Origin: RGIG4140 sp045532865
GTDB lineage: Bacteria; Pseudomonadota; Alphaproteobacteria; CAAHEQ01; UBA3637
DNA length: 37,802 nt
NCBI GenBank assembly: GCA_045532865.1
Contig: JAZSGT010000032.1
Location: 1-37,802 of the forward strand
Reading direction: 5' to 3'
Of this stretch, positions 19,101 through 26,601 are shown one piece after another. The position numbers were made by a program, and so were the translations under genes. The notes beneath the pieces were generated by a model. It was not told where the DNA came from. It saw only the letters and a program-made list of their open reading frames with translations, and did no database searches. Position 1 is the stretch's first letter, and every line of letters starts with the position of its first letter.

Positions 19101-19557
19101 AATTTCGATGGGATTTCCTGTTATTATTCCAGAAAATTATGTGGCTGAATTTGATTTAAGAATGGAATTATACCATAGAGTTTCTGTGATTGAGAATGCT
19201 GAAGAAATTGATTCATTTGCGGCAGAAATGGTGGATAGGTTTGGAACATATCCAGAAGCAGTAGAAAATCTTTTTGCAACATTAAAACTAAAAGTACTGG
19301 CTAAGAAAGCTCATATTGAACGATTAGATGTTGGTCCAAAAGGCGCTGTGATTACATTTTATCAAAATATATTTCCAAATCCGGCAGGATTGATTGCTTA
19401 TATTCAATCTCAAATGGGGACTATTCAAATTAAACCAGATCAAAAACTTGTTGTTATGCGTCCATGGGGTGATGCTAAAGCAAGATTGAAAGGTGTCCAA
19501 AAAATGCTTGAAAAATTAGCAGAAATAGCCTTAAACGCATCTAAAACGAATTCTTAA
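16129..19557 (+). CDS. mfd: transcription-repair coupling factor Mfd
   Basis: A 1142-residue DNA translocase that releases stalled RNA polymerase and recruits UvrA for transcription-coupled repair. The UvrB-like N-terminal module contains PEWDTVPYDRVSPK and EYAIRGGLIDIFPAG. The CarD-like RNA-polymerase interaction domain lies at about residues 465-560 (VGDLVVHQTHGVGRFEG). The RecG-like translocase has Walker A GDVGFGKTEV (G618-K624-T625), the DEEQ box at 719-722, TATPIPRTL, and QMRGRVGRG. The C-terminal TRCF domain follows. The length is normal and all motifs are intact. AAAGGA precedes the ATG. It is the last gene of the Sel1-dusB-trkA-mfd unit, and no strong terminator is visible behind it. 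Confidence 0.96.
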   Translation: MQEDNIKQLSNIQDGYQSFVIKKLLRQNQKHCHVVASDMQLAFIKEVLSLVAPEVKVLVFPEWDTVPYDRVSPKSDIEGERIDTLSYLASQIKEDETCLILTTPAGLIQKVPDPSFFKDRILTISEGDELDFDFFKAFLQKNSYKSVNTVINTGEYAIRGGLIDIFPAGFIHPVRIDFFGNEVDEIKFFDEGTQRTLKKTNSITIKPMAEFSLTNESVTLFRTKYRTLFENVQSDFLYESVSEGVMSSGLEHYLPFFHEKLSSIFDYLKGFSFSFDFQTSKALESKLEQIDEYYQARIDALKQGDVFNEKPYNPVPKEDMFLTEEEIKDFLNKTAFFQFYPFDLPNAEDQKSKKGKGFVDIRLKDPARLFEEVVVFIQRLEKKVIFTASSFGSAQRLSGLLRDKGLSLYEADTFKDALKKAPSILVAPFENGFEAKDFLLITETDILGERIIRKPKKQKQANFITDISVLNVGDLVVHQTHGVGRFEGLKALTIGNAVHDCLELVYDGGDKLFIPVENLEMLSKYGSEGVALDHLGSQSFIIRKNKVKKDLLAMAEKLIATASLREVEQQEKILAPHGMYQEFCARFPYVETEDQTRTIQEIEADFASGRPMDRLVCGDVGFGKTEVALRAAFLCAMAGKQVALVVPTTLLALQHFNTFKERFYGFPIRIGSLSRLVTGQKAKQVHKELETGVLDIVIGTHAILSKNIKFKNLGLVIVDEEQHFGVIHKERLKELKKGVHVLTLTATPIPRTLQLSLSGVRSLSVIATPPVDRLAIKTFVTPFDAVIIKEAILREYFRGGQVFYVCPRISDMPEIYQTLTKLLPDIKIVKAHGQMPAKELEQLMTDFANHKYDILLATSIVESGLDIRAVNTIIIHKADMFGLAALYQMRGRVGRGKLRAYAYLVTPPFKRLSSMAEKRLTVMQNLDSLGAGFTLASHDLDIRGAGNLLGDEQSGHIKEVGIALYQKMLYDAIKGLKENKKDVLENDFSPQISMGFPVIIPENYVAEFDLRMELYHRVSVIENAEEIDSFAAEMVDRFGTYPEAVENLFATLKLKVLAKKAHIERLDVGPKGAVITFYQNIFPNPAGLIAYIQSQMGTIQIKPDQKLVVMRPWGDAKARLKGVQKMLEKLAEIALNASKTNS

Positions 19558-19686
19558 AATTTTGTTTGATGTTTGTTTTATATTTTTAAATGAGTATGTT
19601 TTAAAAGGTCTTTCTTTTTTACTTATTATTGATAAGGGTTCCCCCTTTATGCTGTTGAATTAAAATTTAATTCGTAATATATTATT

Positions 19687-20859
19687 TTATCCATTAAAAG
19701 GTAATTCTGTCACATTCGAAGATAGGGTGTCGATATTTATGTCTTCAGATGTATTTGTAACATTTTTAAGACGCCTTGCCATGGCTCTTGTTCTTGTGTC
19801 AGCTTCGTCAAGTGTTTTAGAGGTGAGTTCAATATTACGTTTAACTTTCTCAATCCAAGTGATATATTTTTCAAATTCAGTTTTAACTTCATTTAATGTT
19901 TGCCATACTTCACCGGAGCGTTTTTGAATCATAAGAGATCGAAAACCCATTTGAAGAGAATTTAAAAAGGCTCCTAAAGTTGACGGTCCTGCAATGGAAA
20001 CACGATATTTGTTTTGAATCTCACCTGCAAGACCTGGTTTTTTCATAACTTCAGCATAAAGTCCTTCTGTTGGTAAAAACATGATGGCAAAATCAGTTGT
20101 TTTTGGTGGACAGACATATTTACTTGCAATTCGTTTTGCTTCTAGTCTTATTTGCCGATCCAGTTCGCTTGAAGCAGTATCAATAAGATTTGTATCTGCT
20201 CTTTCTGCTGCATCTATGAGGCGTTCATAAGCTTCAATAGGGAATTTTGAATCAATAGGGATAAGAACATCTCCTTCAGGTAGTTTAATGGCATATTCAA
20301 CTACTTCTTGAGATGTTGGATCAATATGTGCATTTTTAATATATTGGTCAGGTGTTAGCATTTGTTCTAACAATGCACCTAATTGCACTTCGCCCCATGT
20401 TCCTCTTGTTTTAACATTGGATAGAACACGTTTTAAACCCCCTACATCTGAGGCTAAAAGTTGCATTTCACCCAATCCTTGATGAACTTTTTCAAGCCGT
20501 TCAGAAACTTGTGAGAAGGATTCCCCCAATCTTTTTTCAAGCGTAACGTGGAGTTTTTCATCAACCGTTGTACGCATTTCATCTAATTTTTGTTTGTTGT
20601 CAAAATTCATTTTATCCAACCGTTCTTCAACCGTTTTTCGAATGGAATCGTTAAAGTTTAATAAAGATTTGGCAAGTTCTTCTCTAAGCGCTCTGGCATC
20701 TTCTTTTGTGATGCGTTCTAGTCTTTCTAATTCTGAAGAAAGAAGAGGGGGTTGAGAGGGCTTATTTTGACCTAATACCTTGAAAATAAGACTGGTAATC
20801 ACAATAATTAAAACAACGCTCACAGCGCCGGCAATAAGAAGAAAAAGCTCTGGTGACAT
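19687..20859 (-). CDS. rmuC: RmuC family DNA recombination protein
   Basis: A 390-residue protein of the RmuC family, whose E. coli member limits inversions at short inverted repeats. The nuclease assignment is by family only. It has an N-terminal membrane anchor (about residues 5-28), a coiled coil to about residue 125, and then the RmuC domain with TRGTWGEVQLGALLEQML, PIDSKFPIEAYERL and FAIMFLPTEGLYAE. A shorter tail ends the protein. The length is within the family range. AAAGGA sits 7 bases upstream of the ATG. It is divergent from the HELTH membrane protein. Confidence 0.92.
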   Translation of the reverse strand: MSPELFLLIAGAVSVVLIIVITSLIFKVLGQNKPSQPPLLSSELERLERITKEDARALREELAKSLLNFNDSIRKTVEERLDKMNFDNKQKLDEMRTTVDEKLHVTLEKRLGESFSQVSERLEKVHQGLGEMQLLASDVGGLKRVLSNVKTRGTWGEVQLGALLEQMLTPDQYIKNAHIDPTSQEVVEYAIKLPEGDVLIPIDSKFPIEAYERLIDAAERADTNLIDTASSELDRQIRLEAKRIASKYVCPPKTTDFAIMFLPTEGLYAEVMKKPGLAGEIQNKYRVSIAGPSTLGAFLNSLQMGFRSLMIQKRSGEVWQTLNEVKTEFEKYITWIEKVKRNIELTSKTLDEADTRTRAMARRLKNVTNTSEDINIDTLSSNVTELPFNG

Positions 20860-20868
20860 AAAAAATCC

Positions 20869-20898
20869 TTTACAAGTTTAAGTTAAATTAGATATAGT
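20869..20898 (+). promoter_or_regulatory. sigma-70 promoter of the HELTH membrane protein
   Basis: TTTACA at 20869-20874 and TATAGT at 20893-20898 are five-of-six matches with an 18-base spacer. The predicted transcript begins about 40 bases before the ATG at 20946. Confidence 0.5.
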
Positions 20899-20945
20899 GT
20901 AACAAAACAACTTAAAATTACAATCCTTTTTTTATGGTGGGGAAG

Positions 20946-21629
20946 ATGAAAAAAATAAATCATTGTTTAAATTGGATAATTGATAAATTAAAATGGCCGA
21001 TTGGTATTTTGATGGTGTTAATAGCCGTTCCAGCATTGTATGCAGATATTTACGTGATTGAAAAATTGACGAATATGGATGTGATTTTACAGTTCTTTTT
21101 GCCTTTTTTAGCAACCTGTGTGTTATTTTTGTTTATTCCGGCATTGGCAGGGTCCTTTTTTGCGATTATGGAACATGAATTAACGCATATGCTTTTTGCT
21201 GTTTTGTCATTTCATAAACCAAGAGGGTTAGATGTAAATCAAGATGTAGGGGGGTCTTTTTCATTTGAAGGTAAAGGAAATTGGATGATCGCTCTTGCGC
21301 CTTATTTTTTCCCAACATTTTGGTTTGTTTTGGTTCTTTTGACGCCCCTTTATGTTGCCTTTGCTGGGAAAGTGCCTGAATTTTATCTCTCTATGTTGGG
21401 GATTTTCTTAGGGTATAACTTCATTGTTAGTTGTTTGTCTATTCACCCTAAGCAAACAGATTTTAGGGTTGCAGGATATATTTTTACCATCTGTTTTTTA
21501 CCAGGGATTCTCTTTTTAAAATATGGTATGGTGTTTTGTTATTCCCTCAAAGGCTGGGCAGGGGTTGAAGCCTATTTCACCCTTTTAATGCATAAAACAA
21601 TGCAGATTGCTGGGCCACTTTTTTCATAA
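20946..21629 (+). CDS. multi-pass membrane protein with an HELTH (HExxH) motif, M50-like
   Basis: A 227-residue membrane protein with about five to six hydrophobic segments. H77-E-L-T-H81 sits at the end of a membrane helix, and an ALAPYFFPTFW helix follows about 35 residues later. HExxH in a membrane helix followed by a proline-containing helix is the arrangement of site-2-protease-like (M50) metallopeptidases. However, no clear NxxPxxxxDG third-ligand motif is seen, so proteolysis is unproven. The ATG at 20946 is preferred because GGTGG lies 5 bases upstream. An in-frame ATG at 20934 would add MVGK. It has its own promoter and is not clearly linked to a neighbour. Confidence 0.7.
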   Translation: MKKINHCLNWIIDKLKWPIGILMVLIAVPALYADIYVIEKLTNMDVILQFFLPFLATCVLFLFIPALAGSFFAIMEHELTHMLFAVLSFHKPRGLDVNQDVGGSFSFEGKGNWMIALAPYFFPTFWFVLVLLTPLYVAFAGKVPEFYLSMLGIFLGYNFIVSCLSIHPKQTDFRVAGYIFTICFLPGILFLKYGMVFCYSLKGWAGVEAYFTLLMHKTMQIAGPLFS

Positions 21630-21661
21630 TTGAATATTTTTGATAAAAATATGTTATTCAA
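21630..21661. other. AT-only hairpin between the HELTH gene and aspS
   Basis: ATATTTTT and AAAAATAT pair around a GAT loop (21634-21652), and TTGA/TCAA flank it as a second short arm. There is no T-tract after it, so it is a poor terminator. It could be a weak stop or mRNA end structure for the upstream gene. Confidence 0.3.
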
Positions 21662-21673
21662 GAAGAATACTGC

Positions 21674-21702
21674 TTGCTTTTTTAGTTAAAATTTTGTATT
21701 TT
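21674..21702 (+). promoter_or_regulatory. possible aspS promoter
   Basis: TTGCTT at 21674-21679 and TATTTT at 21697-21702 are 17 bases apart, about 37 bases before the aspS ATG. Both hexamers are partial matches. Confidence 0.35.
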
Positions 21703-21739
21703 TATCAGGTTTATTGATATTTGATTTAAGGAGAAGAAT

Positions 21740-23506
21740 ATGCATCAATATAGAACACATACATGCGGCGCTTTAAGAGCTGAGCATGAAGCGCAAACAG
21801 TTAGATTGTCAGGTTGGGTCCATCGTAAACGGGATCATGGTAATTTATTGTTTGTGGATTTACGTGATAATTATGGAATTACACAATGTGTTCTTGATAC
21901 ATCTAGCGATTGTTTTAAAGTGTTGGAAAAGGTGCGTCCTGAATCTGTTGTTAAAATTGATGGGAAAGTGGTGTTGCGTGCCAAAGAAACAGTCAATCCT
22001 AAAATGCCAACGGGGGAAATTGAAGTTCAAGTTCTGGCTGTTGAAGTTTTGTCAGAAGCTGAAGTTTTGCCAATGCAAGTTGTGGCTGAAACATCAGATT
22101 TGTCAGAAGAGCAACGCTTGACATATCGTTTCTTAGATTTAAGACGTGAAAAGCCACATGCAAACATTTTGCTTCGCAATGCATTTGTGCGCTCTATTCG
22201 TGAAAGAATGTGGAAAGCTGGATTTAGCGAATTTCAAACACCAATTTTGACAGCGTCCTCCCCAGAAGGCGCTCGTGACTTTTTGGTTCCTTCTCGTTTG
22301 CATCATGGCAAGTTTTACGCTTTGCCTCAAGCACCACAACAATTTAAACAATTACTCATGGTGTCAGGTTTTGATAGATACTTCCAAGTAGCTCCTTGCT
22401 TTAGAGATGAAGATGCACGGGCTGACCGTTCTCCAGGGGAATTTTATCAATTAGATATTGAAATGTCTTTTGTTACACAAGATGAAATTTTTGCAACTGT
22501 TGAACCAATCATTCATGGGTTGTTTGATGAATTTGCCCCAAATGCAAAAATCACACCAGCTCCATTTGTGCACATTCCTTATTTGGAATCTATGCTCACT
22601 TATGGGACAGATAAACCAGACCTTCGCAACCCATTGTTGATTAAAGATGTTTCAAAAGTATTTGATGGCTCAAGTTTTGGGTTATTTGCTGGGCAAGTTG
22701 CAAATGGTGGCTTTGTCAGAGCAATAAAAACACCCAACACAGCTATGCGTCCACGCTCTTGGTTTGATAAATTAAACGAATATGCAAGAGCTGAGGGCTT
22801 TGGTGGACTTGGTTATATTTCATTTGCTGAAGATGGGAATAAAGGCCCAATCGCCAAGAATTTAGATGATGATCGTATTCAAATGTTAAAAGACATCACA
22901 GGTGCAACTGTGGGAGATAGCGTCTTTTTTGTTTCTGGTAAAGGGGACAAGGTTGTCAAATTTACTGGTGCTGTTCGGACAAAATTGGGTACAGAGTTGG
23001 ATTTGATTGAAAAAGAGGCTTTCAAATTCTGTTGGATTGTCGATTTCCCAATGTATGAGTTGAATGAAGAAACAGGCGCTCCTGAATTTTCACACAATCC
23101 ATTCTCAATGCCTCAAGGGGAAATGGATGCTTTGACCAGCAAAGACCCACTTGAAATTATGGCTTATCAATTTGATATGGTCTGTAATGGGTATGAAATT
23201 TTGTCAGGCGCTATTCGCAACCACAGACCAGATGTGATGTACAAAGCATTTGAAATTGCAGGTTATGGTCCAGAAGTGGTGGAACAAAAGTTTGCCGGTC
23301 TTCTCAATGCCTTTAAATTTGGCGCTCCTCCACACGGTGGGTGTGCTTTTGGTATTGACCGTTTGGTTATGTTGTTGACAGATGAAGATTATATCAGAGA
23401 AGTGATTGCCTTCCCACTCACACAACAAGGGCTTGATTTACTCATGAAAGCGCCAGCCGAGGTAACTGAAAAACAATTAAGAGAATTGCATATCAAAATT
23501 AGATAA
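21740..23506 (+). CDS. aspS: aspartyl-tRNA synthetase
   Basis: A 588-residue class IIb synthetase that charges tRNA-Asp. It has an N-terminal OB-fold anticodon-binding domain (GWVHRKRDHGNLLFVDLRD at about 25-43). Motif 2 is FRDEDARADRSPGEFYQLDI, the bacterial GAD insertion spans about 285-420, and motif 3 is GIDRLVMLLT near the end. The length is that of bacterial-type AspRS. Such enzymes are often non-discriminating in alphaproteobacteria and then depend on GatCAB for Asn-tRNA. That cannot be judged here. AAGGAGAAG precedes the ATG. It is a single-gene unit with its own terminator. Confidence 0.96.
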   Translation: MHQYRTHTCGALRAEHEAQTVRLSGWVHRKRDHGNLLFVDLRDNYGITQCVLDTSSDCFKVLEKVRPESVVKIDGKVVLRAKETVNPKMPTGEIEVQVLAVEVLSEAEVLPMQVVAETSDLSEEQRLTYRFLDLRREKPHANILLRNAFVRSIRERMWKAGFSEFQTPILTASSPEGARDFLVPSRLHHGKFYALPQAPQQFKQLLMVSGFDRYFQVAPCFRDEDARADRSPGEFYQLDIEMSFVTQDEIFATVEPIIHGLFDEFAPNAKITPAPFVHIPYLESMLTYGTDKPDLRNPLLIKDVSKVFDGSSFGLFAGQVANGGFVRAIKTPNTAMRPRSWFDKLNEYARAEGFGGLGYISFAEDGNKGPIAKNLDDDRIQMLKDITGATVGDSVFFVSGKGDKVVKFTGAVRTKLGTELDLIEKEAFKFCWIVDFPMYELNEETGAPEFSHNPFSMPQGEMDALTSKDPLEIMAYQFDMVCNGYEILSGAIRNHRPDVMYKAFEIAGYGPEVVEQKFAGLLNAFKFGAPPHGGCAFGIDRLVMLLTDEDYIREVIAFPLTQQGLDLLMKAPAEVTEKQLRELHIKIR

Positions 23507-23525
23507 TTCTTTTTTATATTATTTG

Positions 23526-23560
23526 AAAGGGAAAGAAGTTTTATTTTCTTTCCCTTTTTT
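23526..23560 (+). terminator. Rho-independent terminator of aspS
   Basis: AAAGGGAAAGAA at 23526-23537 pairs perfectly with TTCTTTCCCTTT at 23546-23557 around an 8-base loop, and a T-run ends at 23560. It starts 20 bases after the aspS stop. Confidence 0.85.
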
Positions 23561-23587
23561 GTTTTATTCTGTGTTTTTTTAAAAAAA

Positions 23588-23616
23588 TTGACAATTATTT
23601 CATTTTATGATATATT
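23588..23616 (+). promoter_or_regulatory. near-consensus sigma-70 promoter of the small lipoprotein
   Basis: TTGACA at 23588-23593 is a perfect -35. TATATT follows after exactly 17 bases at 23611-23616. The start of transcription would be about 20 bases before the ATG at 23645. This is one of the best promoters in the window. Confidence 0.75.
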
Positions 23617-23644
23617 CTTTTATCATTTATAATGGAGGATATGT

Positions 23645-23977
23645 ATGAAAAATGAATTAATGGCGTTATGTGCCTTTTCAGGGCTGGTTCTATCTGGGTG
23701 TAAGGATGATATTATTTCAAGTAACGTCTCTGTTATTTCGGGGGAAAGGAATATCGGAACGGTCATTGATACAGTGGTTGTTGAAAATAAATATCAAACA
23801 AAGGTTTTTTATTTGATTGATACCGATTCAAACAAGCAAGATGCTGAATATGTTGGGTATGTTTCTGGGTCTTCTCAAGTTGTGGGACAAGCTTACAATG
23901 CCAAAAAAATTGGGATGCAAAAAACACTAGGTGAATGGCAAAATTGTTTGCGTGGGTTTGAACGCATTTATAAATAA
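23645..23977 (+). CDS. small lipoprotein of unknown function
   Basis: A 110-residue protein with a lipoprotein signal peptide. The hydrophobic core is followed by the lipobox LSGC, placing the lipidated cysteine at residue 19, with KDD after it. Aspartates just after the cysteine can signal inner-membrane retention in enterics, and whether that holds here is unknown. The mature part (about 92 residues) is soluble and contains a GTVIDTVVVENKYQTKVFYL stretch that looks beta-rich. No family is recognised. GGAGG is 6 bases before ATG 23645. An overlapping ATG at 23641 closes at once. Strong promoter, good ribosome site and a possible terminator make it a separate, probably well-expressed gene. 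Confidence 0.75.
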   Translation: MKNELMALCAFSGLVLSGCKDDIISSNVSVISGERNIGTVIDTVVVENKYQTKVFYLIDTDSNKQDAEYVGYVSGSSQVVGQAYNAKKIGMQKTLGEWQNCLRGFERIYK

Positions 23978-23989
23978 TATTCCGTTGAT

Positions 23990-24010
23990 AACAAAAGTTT
24001 TTGTTTTTTT
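23990..24010 (+). terminator. possible weak terminator after the lipoprotein
   Basis: AACAAAA at 23990-23996 can pair with TTTTGTT at 23999-24005, followed by a T-run. The stem is almost all A-T and the loop is tight, so strength is doubtful. Confidence 0.35.
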
Positions 24011-24281
24011 GTGTCTTCGTTGTTTTTTATTTGACTTTAAGCGTCTGTCTTTCACTGATGAATGAATAACAAATACATGATTGACAGAGTGCTTATGAGT
24101 TTAAATCTTATCTTTCCTCAATGAATAAATGGCAAAAGAGGGTTACACATAAAATCTTTGTTGCTATAACTTAGCATTTTTTTAAGAGATTGCAAACGTT
24201 TTTTGTTTGAGGATTATCTTTGTTAGAAATTGAAAAATATAAGTGTATCACAGAAAAGTTCTGATTTTTAAAAGACAATAA
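24011..24281. other. gene-free stretch between the lipoprotein and the rpoD terminator
   Basis: Stop codons break all frames and no convincing open frame with a ribosome site is seen. A TTGACA at 24081-24086 has no -10 partner at the right distance. No tRNA-like cloverleaf was recognised. Nothing else is supported here. Confidence 0.5.
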
Positions 24282-24314
24282 AAAAACACCATCTTTAAAT
24301 GGGATGGTGTTTTT
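24282..24314 (-). terminator. Rho-independent terminator of rpoD
   Basis: A 12-bp perfect stem AAAAACACCATC / GATGGTGTTTTT flanks a 9-base loop. On the minus strand it ends in a T-run about 20 bases after the rpoD stop. The symmetrical A and T runs would let it stop plus-strand transcription too. Confidence 0.85.
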
Positions 24315-24333
24315 ACATAACTTTTGTTTCAAT

Positions 24334-26466
24334 TTATCCTTCTTCTAAGAAGCTGCGGAGCTTACGTGAACGGCTTGGATGTTTGAGTTTGCGCAAAGCT
24401 TTTGCCTCAATTTGGCGAATACGTTCACGGGTAACAGCAAATTGAAGACCAACTTCTTCCAATGTATGGTCAGAGTTCATCCCAATCCCAAAGCGCATAC
24501 GAAGGACGCGTTCTTCACGAGGGGAGAGTGTTGACAACACAGCTGTGCAAGATTGACGCAAGTTTGTTTGAATGGCAGCTTCCAATGGTTGAATTGTGTT
24601 TTTGTCTTCAATAAAGTCACCAAGATGTGAATCTTCTTCATCCCCAACAGGTGTTTCAAGAGAAATAGGTTCTTTTGCAATTTTAAGAACTTTTTTAATC
24701 TTTTCGACAGACAAATTAATCCGTGGAGCCAATTCTTCAGGTGTTGGCTCATGCCCTGTTTCAAGCATCATTTGACGGCCTGTTTTGAGCATTTTGTTGA
24801 TTGTTTCAATCATATGAACAGGGATACGGATTGTTCTTGCTTGATCAGCAATTGCACGTGTGATGGATTGACGGATCCACCAAGTTGCATAGGTTGAAAA
24901 TTTATATCCTCGTTGATATTCAAACTTATCAACAGCCTTCATTAACCCGATATTTCCTTCTTGAATTAAATCAAGGAATTGAAGTCCTCTGTTTGTATAT
25001 TTTTTAGAAATTGAAATAACTAAGCGTAAATTTGCTTCAATCATTTCTTGTTTTGCTTTATTTGTTTCGTGACGGCCTTTTTTCACAGTTGAAACAATGC
25101 GACGATATTCCGAAACAGGAATATGTATTTCATCAATAATATTTTGGATTGCAAGACGAATATCGATAATTTCTGGTTTATATCTTTCAATAAATAATTT
25201 CCAATTTTTAGAGTGTTTCTTTTCGGCTTTTTGTATCCATTTAGGATCAACCTCACTGTTTTGATAAAATTCTAAGAATTCTTCACGTTCAATTTTTGAA
25301 GATGTTGCTAAACGCAACAATCGGCCTTCTAACATTAATAAACGTTGGTTGAAGTCATTTAATTCGTTAATTAATTCTTCAATACGTAATGGATTTAAAC
25401 AAATGCTTTTTAATTTTGTTGTGATTTCACGTCTAAGCTCAATATATCTTTTTTCAGTAGCACGAGGTAGAGGTTTATTTGCGACAAAAGCTGCCATTTT
25501 TTCTTTTTTAACTTGTTCGAACTCGATGTTAAGGCTTTCAATAGCTGCTAATGTCTCAATAGTTTGAGGCAGTAATGACTCTTCCATTTGACCAATACTC
25601 ATTGCTCCATCGGCATAATCATCTTCATCTTCATCTTCATCAAAGGATGAATGTTGCTTTTCTTCTGGTTCATCAATGCTTGTTTCGTCAGATCCCAAGT
25701 CCTCTTTCTCTTCATCTTCAAAGTCATCTTGAGCATCATCGTATTCATCTATTTCATCTTCATTGTCCTCAAGTTCTAATTTTTGTGGCGTAGGCGAATG
25801 AGGTTTTGCTGATGCTTTTGCTTTTTCACTTTGCAAAAGTGCTTCTGTTTTTTCGATTTTGGATAGCTCAATGTGTAAATCTTCCTCTTTTTGGGAGCCA
25901 TCTTTTGTGGATTCAATTGATGATTCTAAATCAATAATTTCGCGCAAGAACATGGTTCCGTCATTTAATTTTTGATGCCAAGAAGAAAGTGCACTCATTG
26001 TTAAAGAGCTTTCGCTCAATCCTGTCATCATTACGTCAATACCAGCAGCGATTCGTTTTGCAATAGCAATTTCACCTTCACGAGAAAGGAGTTCAACGGC
26101 ACCCATTTCTCTTAAATAAAGGCGCACAGGGTCATTGATGCGATTGCCTGTATCAACTTCTGTTGAGGTATCTTCGTCAGCTTGAGTGGTTGTTAAAGAT
26201 TTTTGTTCTGTTAAACTTTCAGTTAAGTCAGTTAAATCTTCGGTTCCATCAATAATATTTATACCCATATCAGTAAAAGATGAAATAATTAATTCCATCG
26301 ATTCTTCGTTATAGGCATCAGCTGGAATACATTTTTTTAATTCGTTAAGTGAAACGAAGCCACGCTCTTTCCCTTTTTCAATCAGTTTTTTCATTGAAGC
26401 TTTGGACTCTTGAGTTGTGGTTGAACGGCTTTTGGATAATTGTTGATTATCGGAAAGAGAAGTCAT
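24334..26466 (-). CDS. rpoD: primary sigma factor RpoD (sigma-70)
   Basis: A 710-residue housekeeping sigma factor. Region 1.1 is near residues 20-70, and region 1.2 carries NDPVRLYLREMGAVELLSREGE. A long non-conserved region includes a very acidic tract (about residues 230-290). Region 2 contains ANLRLVISISKKYTNRGLQF and YKFSTYATWWIRQSITRAI. Region 3 follows, and region 4 has PREERVLRMRFGIG and TRERIRQIEAKALRKLKHP. An open frame extends 43 residues upstream to 26595. The start MTSLSDNQ at 26466 is chosen because a TTGACA-N17-TATATT promoter (26509-26537) lies inside that extension and the extension has no sigma features. No strong ribosome site precedes 26466. It is the last gene of yqeY-dnaG-rpoD. 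Confidence 0.95.
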   Translation of the reverse strand: MTSLSDNQQLSKSRSTTTQESKASMKKLIEKGKERGFVSLNELKKCIPADAYNEESMELIISSFTDMGINIIDGTEDLTDLTESLTEQKSLTTTQADEDTSTEVDTGNRINDPVRLYLREMGAVELLSREGEIAIAKRIAAGIDVMMTGLSESSLTMSALSSWHQKLNDGTMFLREIIDLESSIESTKDGSQKEEDLHIELSKIEKTEALLQSEKAKASAKPHSPTPQKLELEDNEDEIDEYDDAQDDFEDEEKEDLGSDETSIDEPEEKQHSSFDEDEDEDDYADGAMSIGQMEESLLPQTIETLAAIESLNIEFEQVKKEKMAAFVANKPLPRATEKRYIELRREITTKLKSICLNPLRIEELINELNDFNQRLLMLEGRLLRLATSSKIEREEFLEFYQNSEVDPKWIQKAEKKHSKNWKLFIERYKPEIIDIRLAIQNIIDEIHIPVSEYRRIVSTVKKGRHETNKAKQEMIEANLRLVISISKKYTNRGLQFLDLIQEGNIGLMKAVDKFEYQRGYKFSTYATWWIRQSITRAIADQARTIRIPVHMIETINKMLKTGRQMMLETGHEPTPEELAPRINLSVEKIKKVLKIAKEPISLETPVGDEEDSHLGDFIEDKNTIQPLEAAIQTNLRQSCTAVLSTLSPREERVLRMRFGIGMNSDHTLEEVGLQFAVTRERIRQIEAKALRKLKHPSRSRKLRSFLEEG
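25620..25641 (-). repeat. in-frame hexanucleotide tract in the acidic region of rpoD
   Basis: CATCTT is repeated about 3.7 times on the plus strand, encoding alternating Asp and Glu in the sigma factor. Copy-number change here would stay in frame. It is short and may simply reflect Asp/Glu codon use. Confidence 0.6.
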
Positions 26467-26508
26467 AAGGCAACACCATATAAAAAATATTGAAAATAAT
26501 TTGGGGCT

Positions 26509-26537
26509 AATATACGATTTTTTTATTCGCCTGTCAA
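26509..26537 (-). promoter_or_regulatory. internal sigma-70 promoter driving rpoD
   Basis: Read on the minus strand, TTGACA (26537-26532) and TATATT (26514-26509) are separated by exactly 17 bases. Transcription would start about 35 bases before the rpoD ATG at 26466. It sits in the 135-base gap after dnaG, so rpoD can be made independently of the upstream genes. Confidence 0.75.
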
Positions 26538-26601
26538 CTATTTTTATCTTTAAAAATGTATTTTTATTTTTTTTATTTTTTTCTTTGAAAAACAAAGAGA
26601 T

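Noticed and set aside
19657..19673. Palindrome GAATTAAAATTTAATTC between mfd and rmuC
   Set aside because: It is nearly all A-T with no T-tract on either strand, so neither a terminator nor a known operator can be supported. A five-base AAGGG/CCCTT hairpin at 19634-19647 is also too weak.
24081..24109. TTGACA in the gap before the rpoD terminator, as a small-RNA promoter
   Set aside because: No acceptable -10 hexamer lies 15-19 bases downstream, and no ordered structure follows.
25575..25793. Plus-strand frame rich in His and Leu opposite rpoD
   Set aside because: It is the mirror of the Asp/Glu-rich tract of the sigma factor and has the composition expected of such a shadow.
26467..26595. 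43-codon upstream extension of rpoD
   Set aside because: It contains the rpoD promoter, has no sigma-factor similarity, and is rich in Lys, Ile and Phe codons typical of translated AT-rich spacer.
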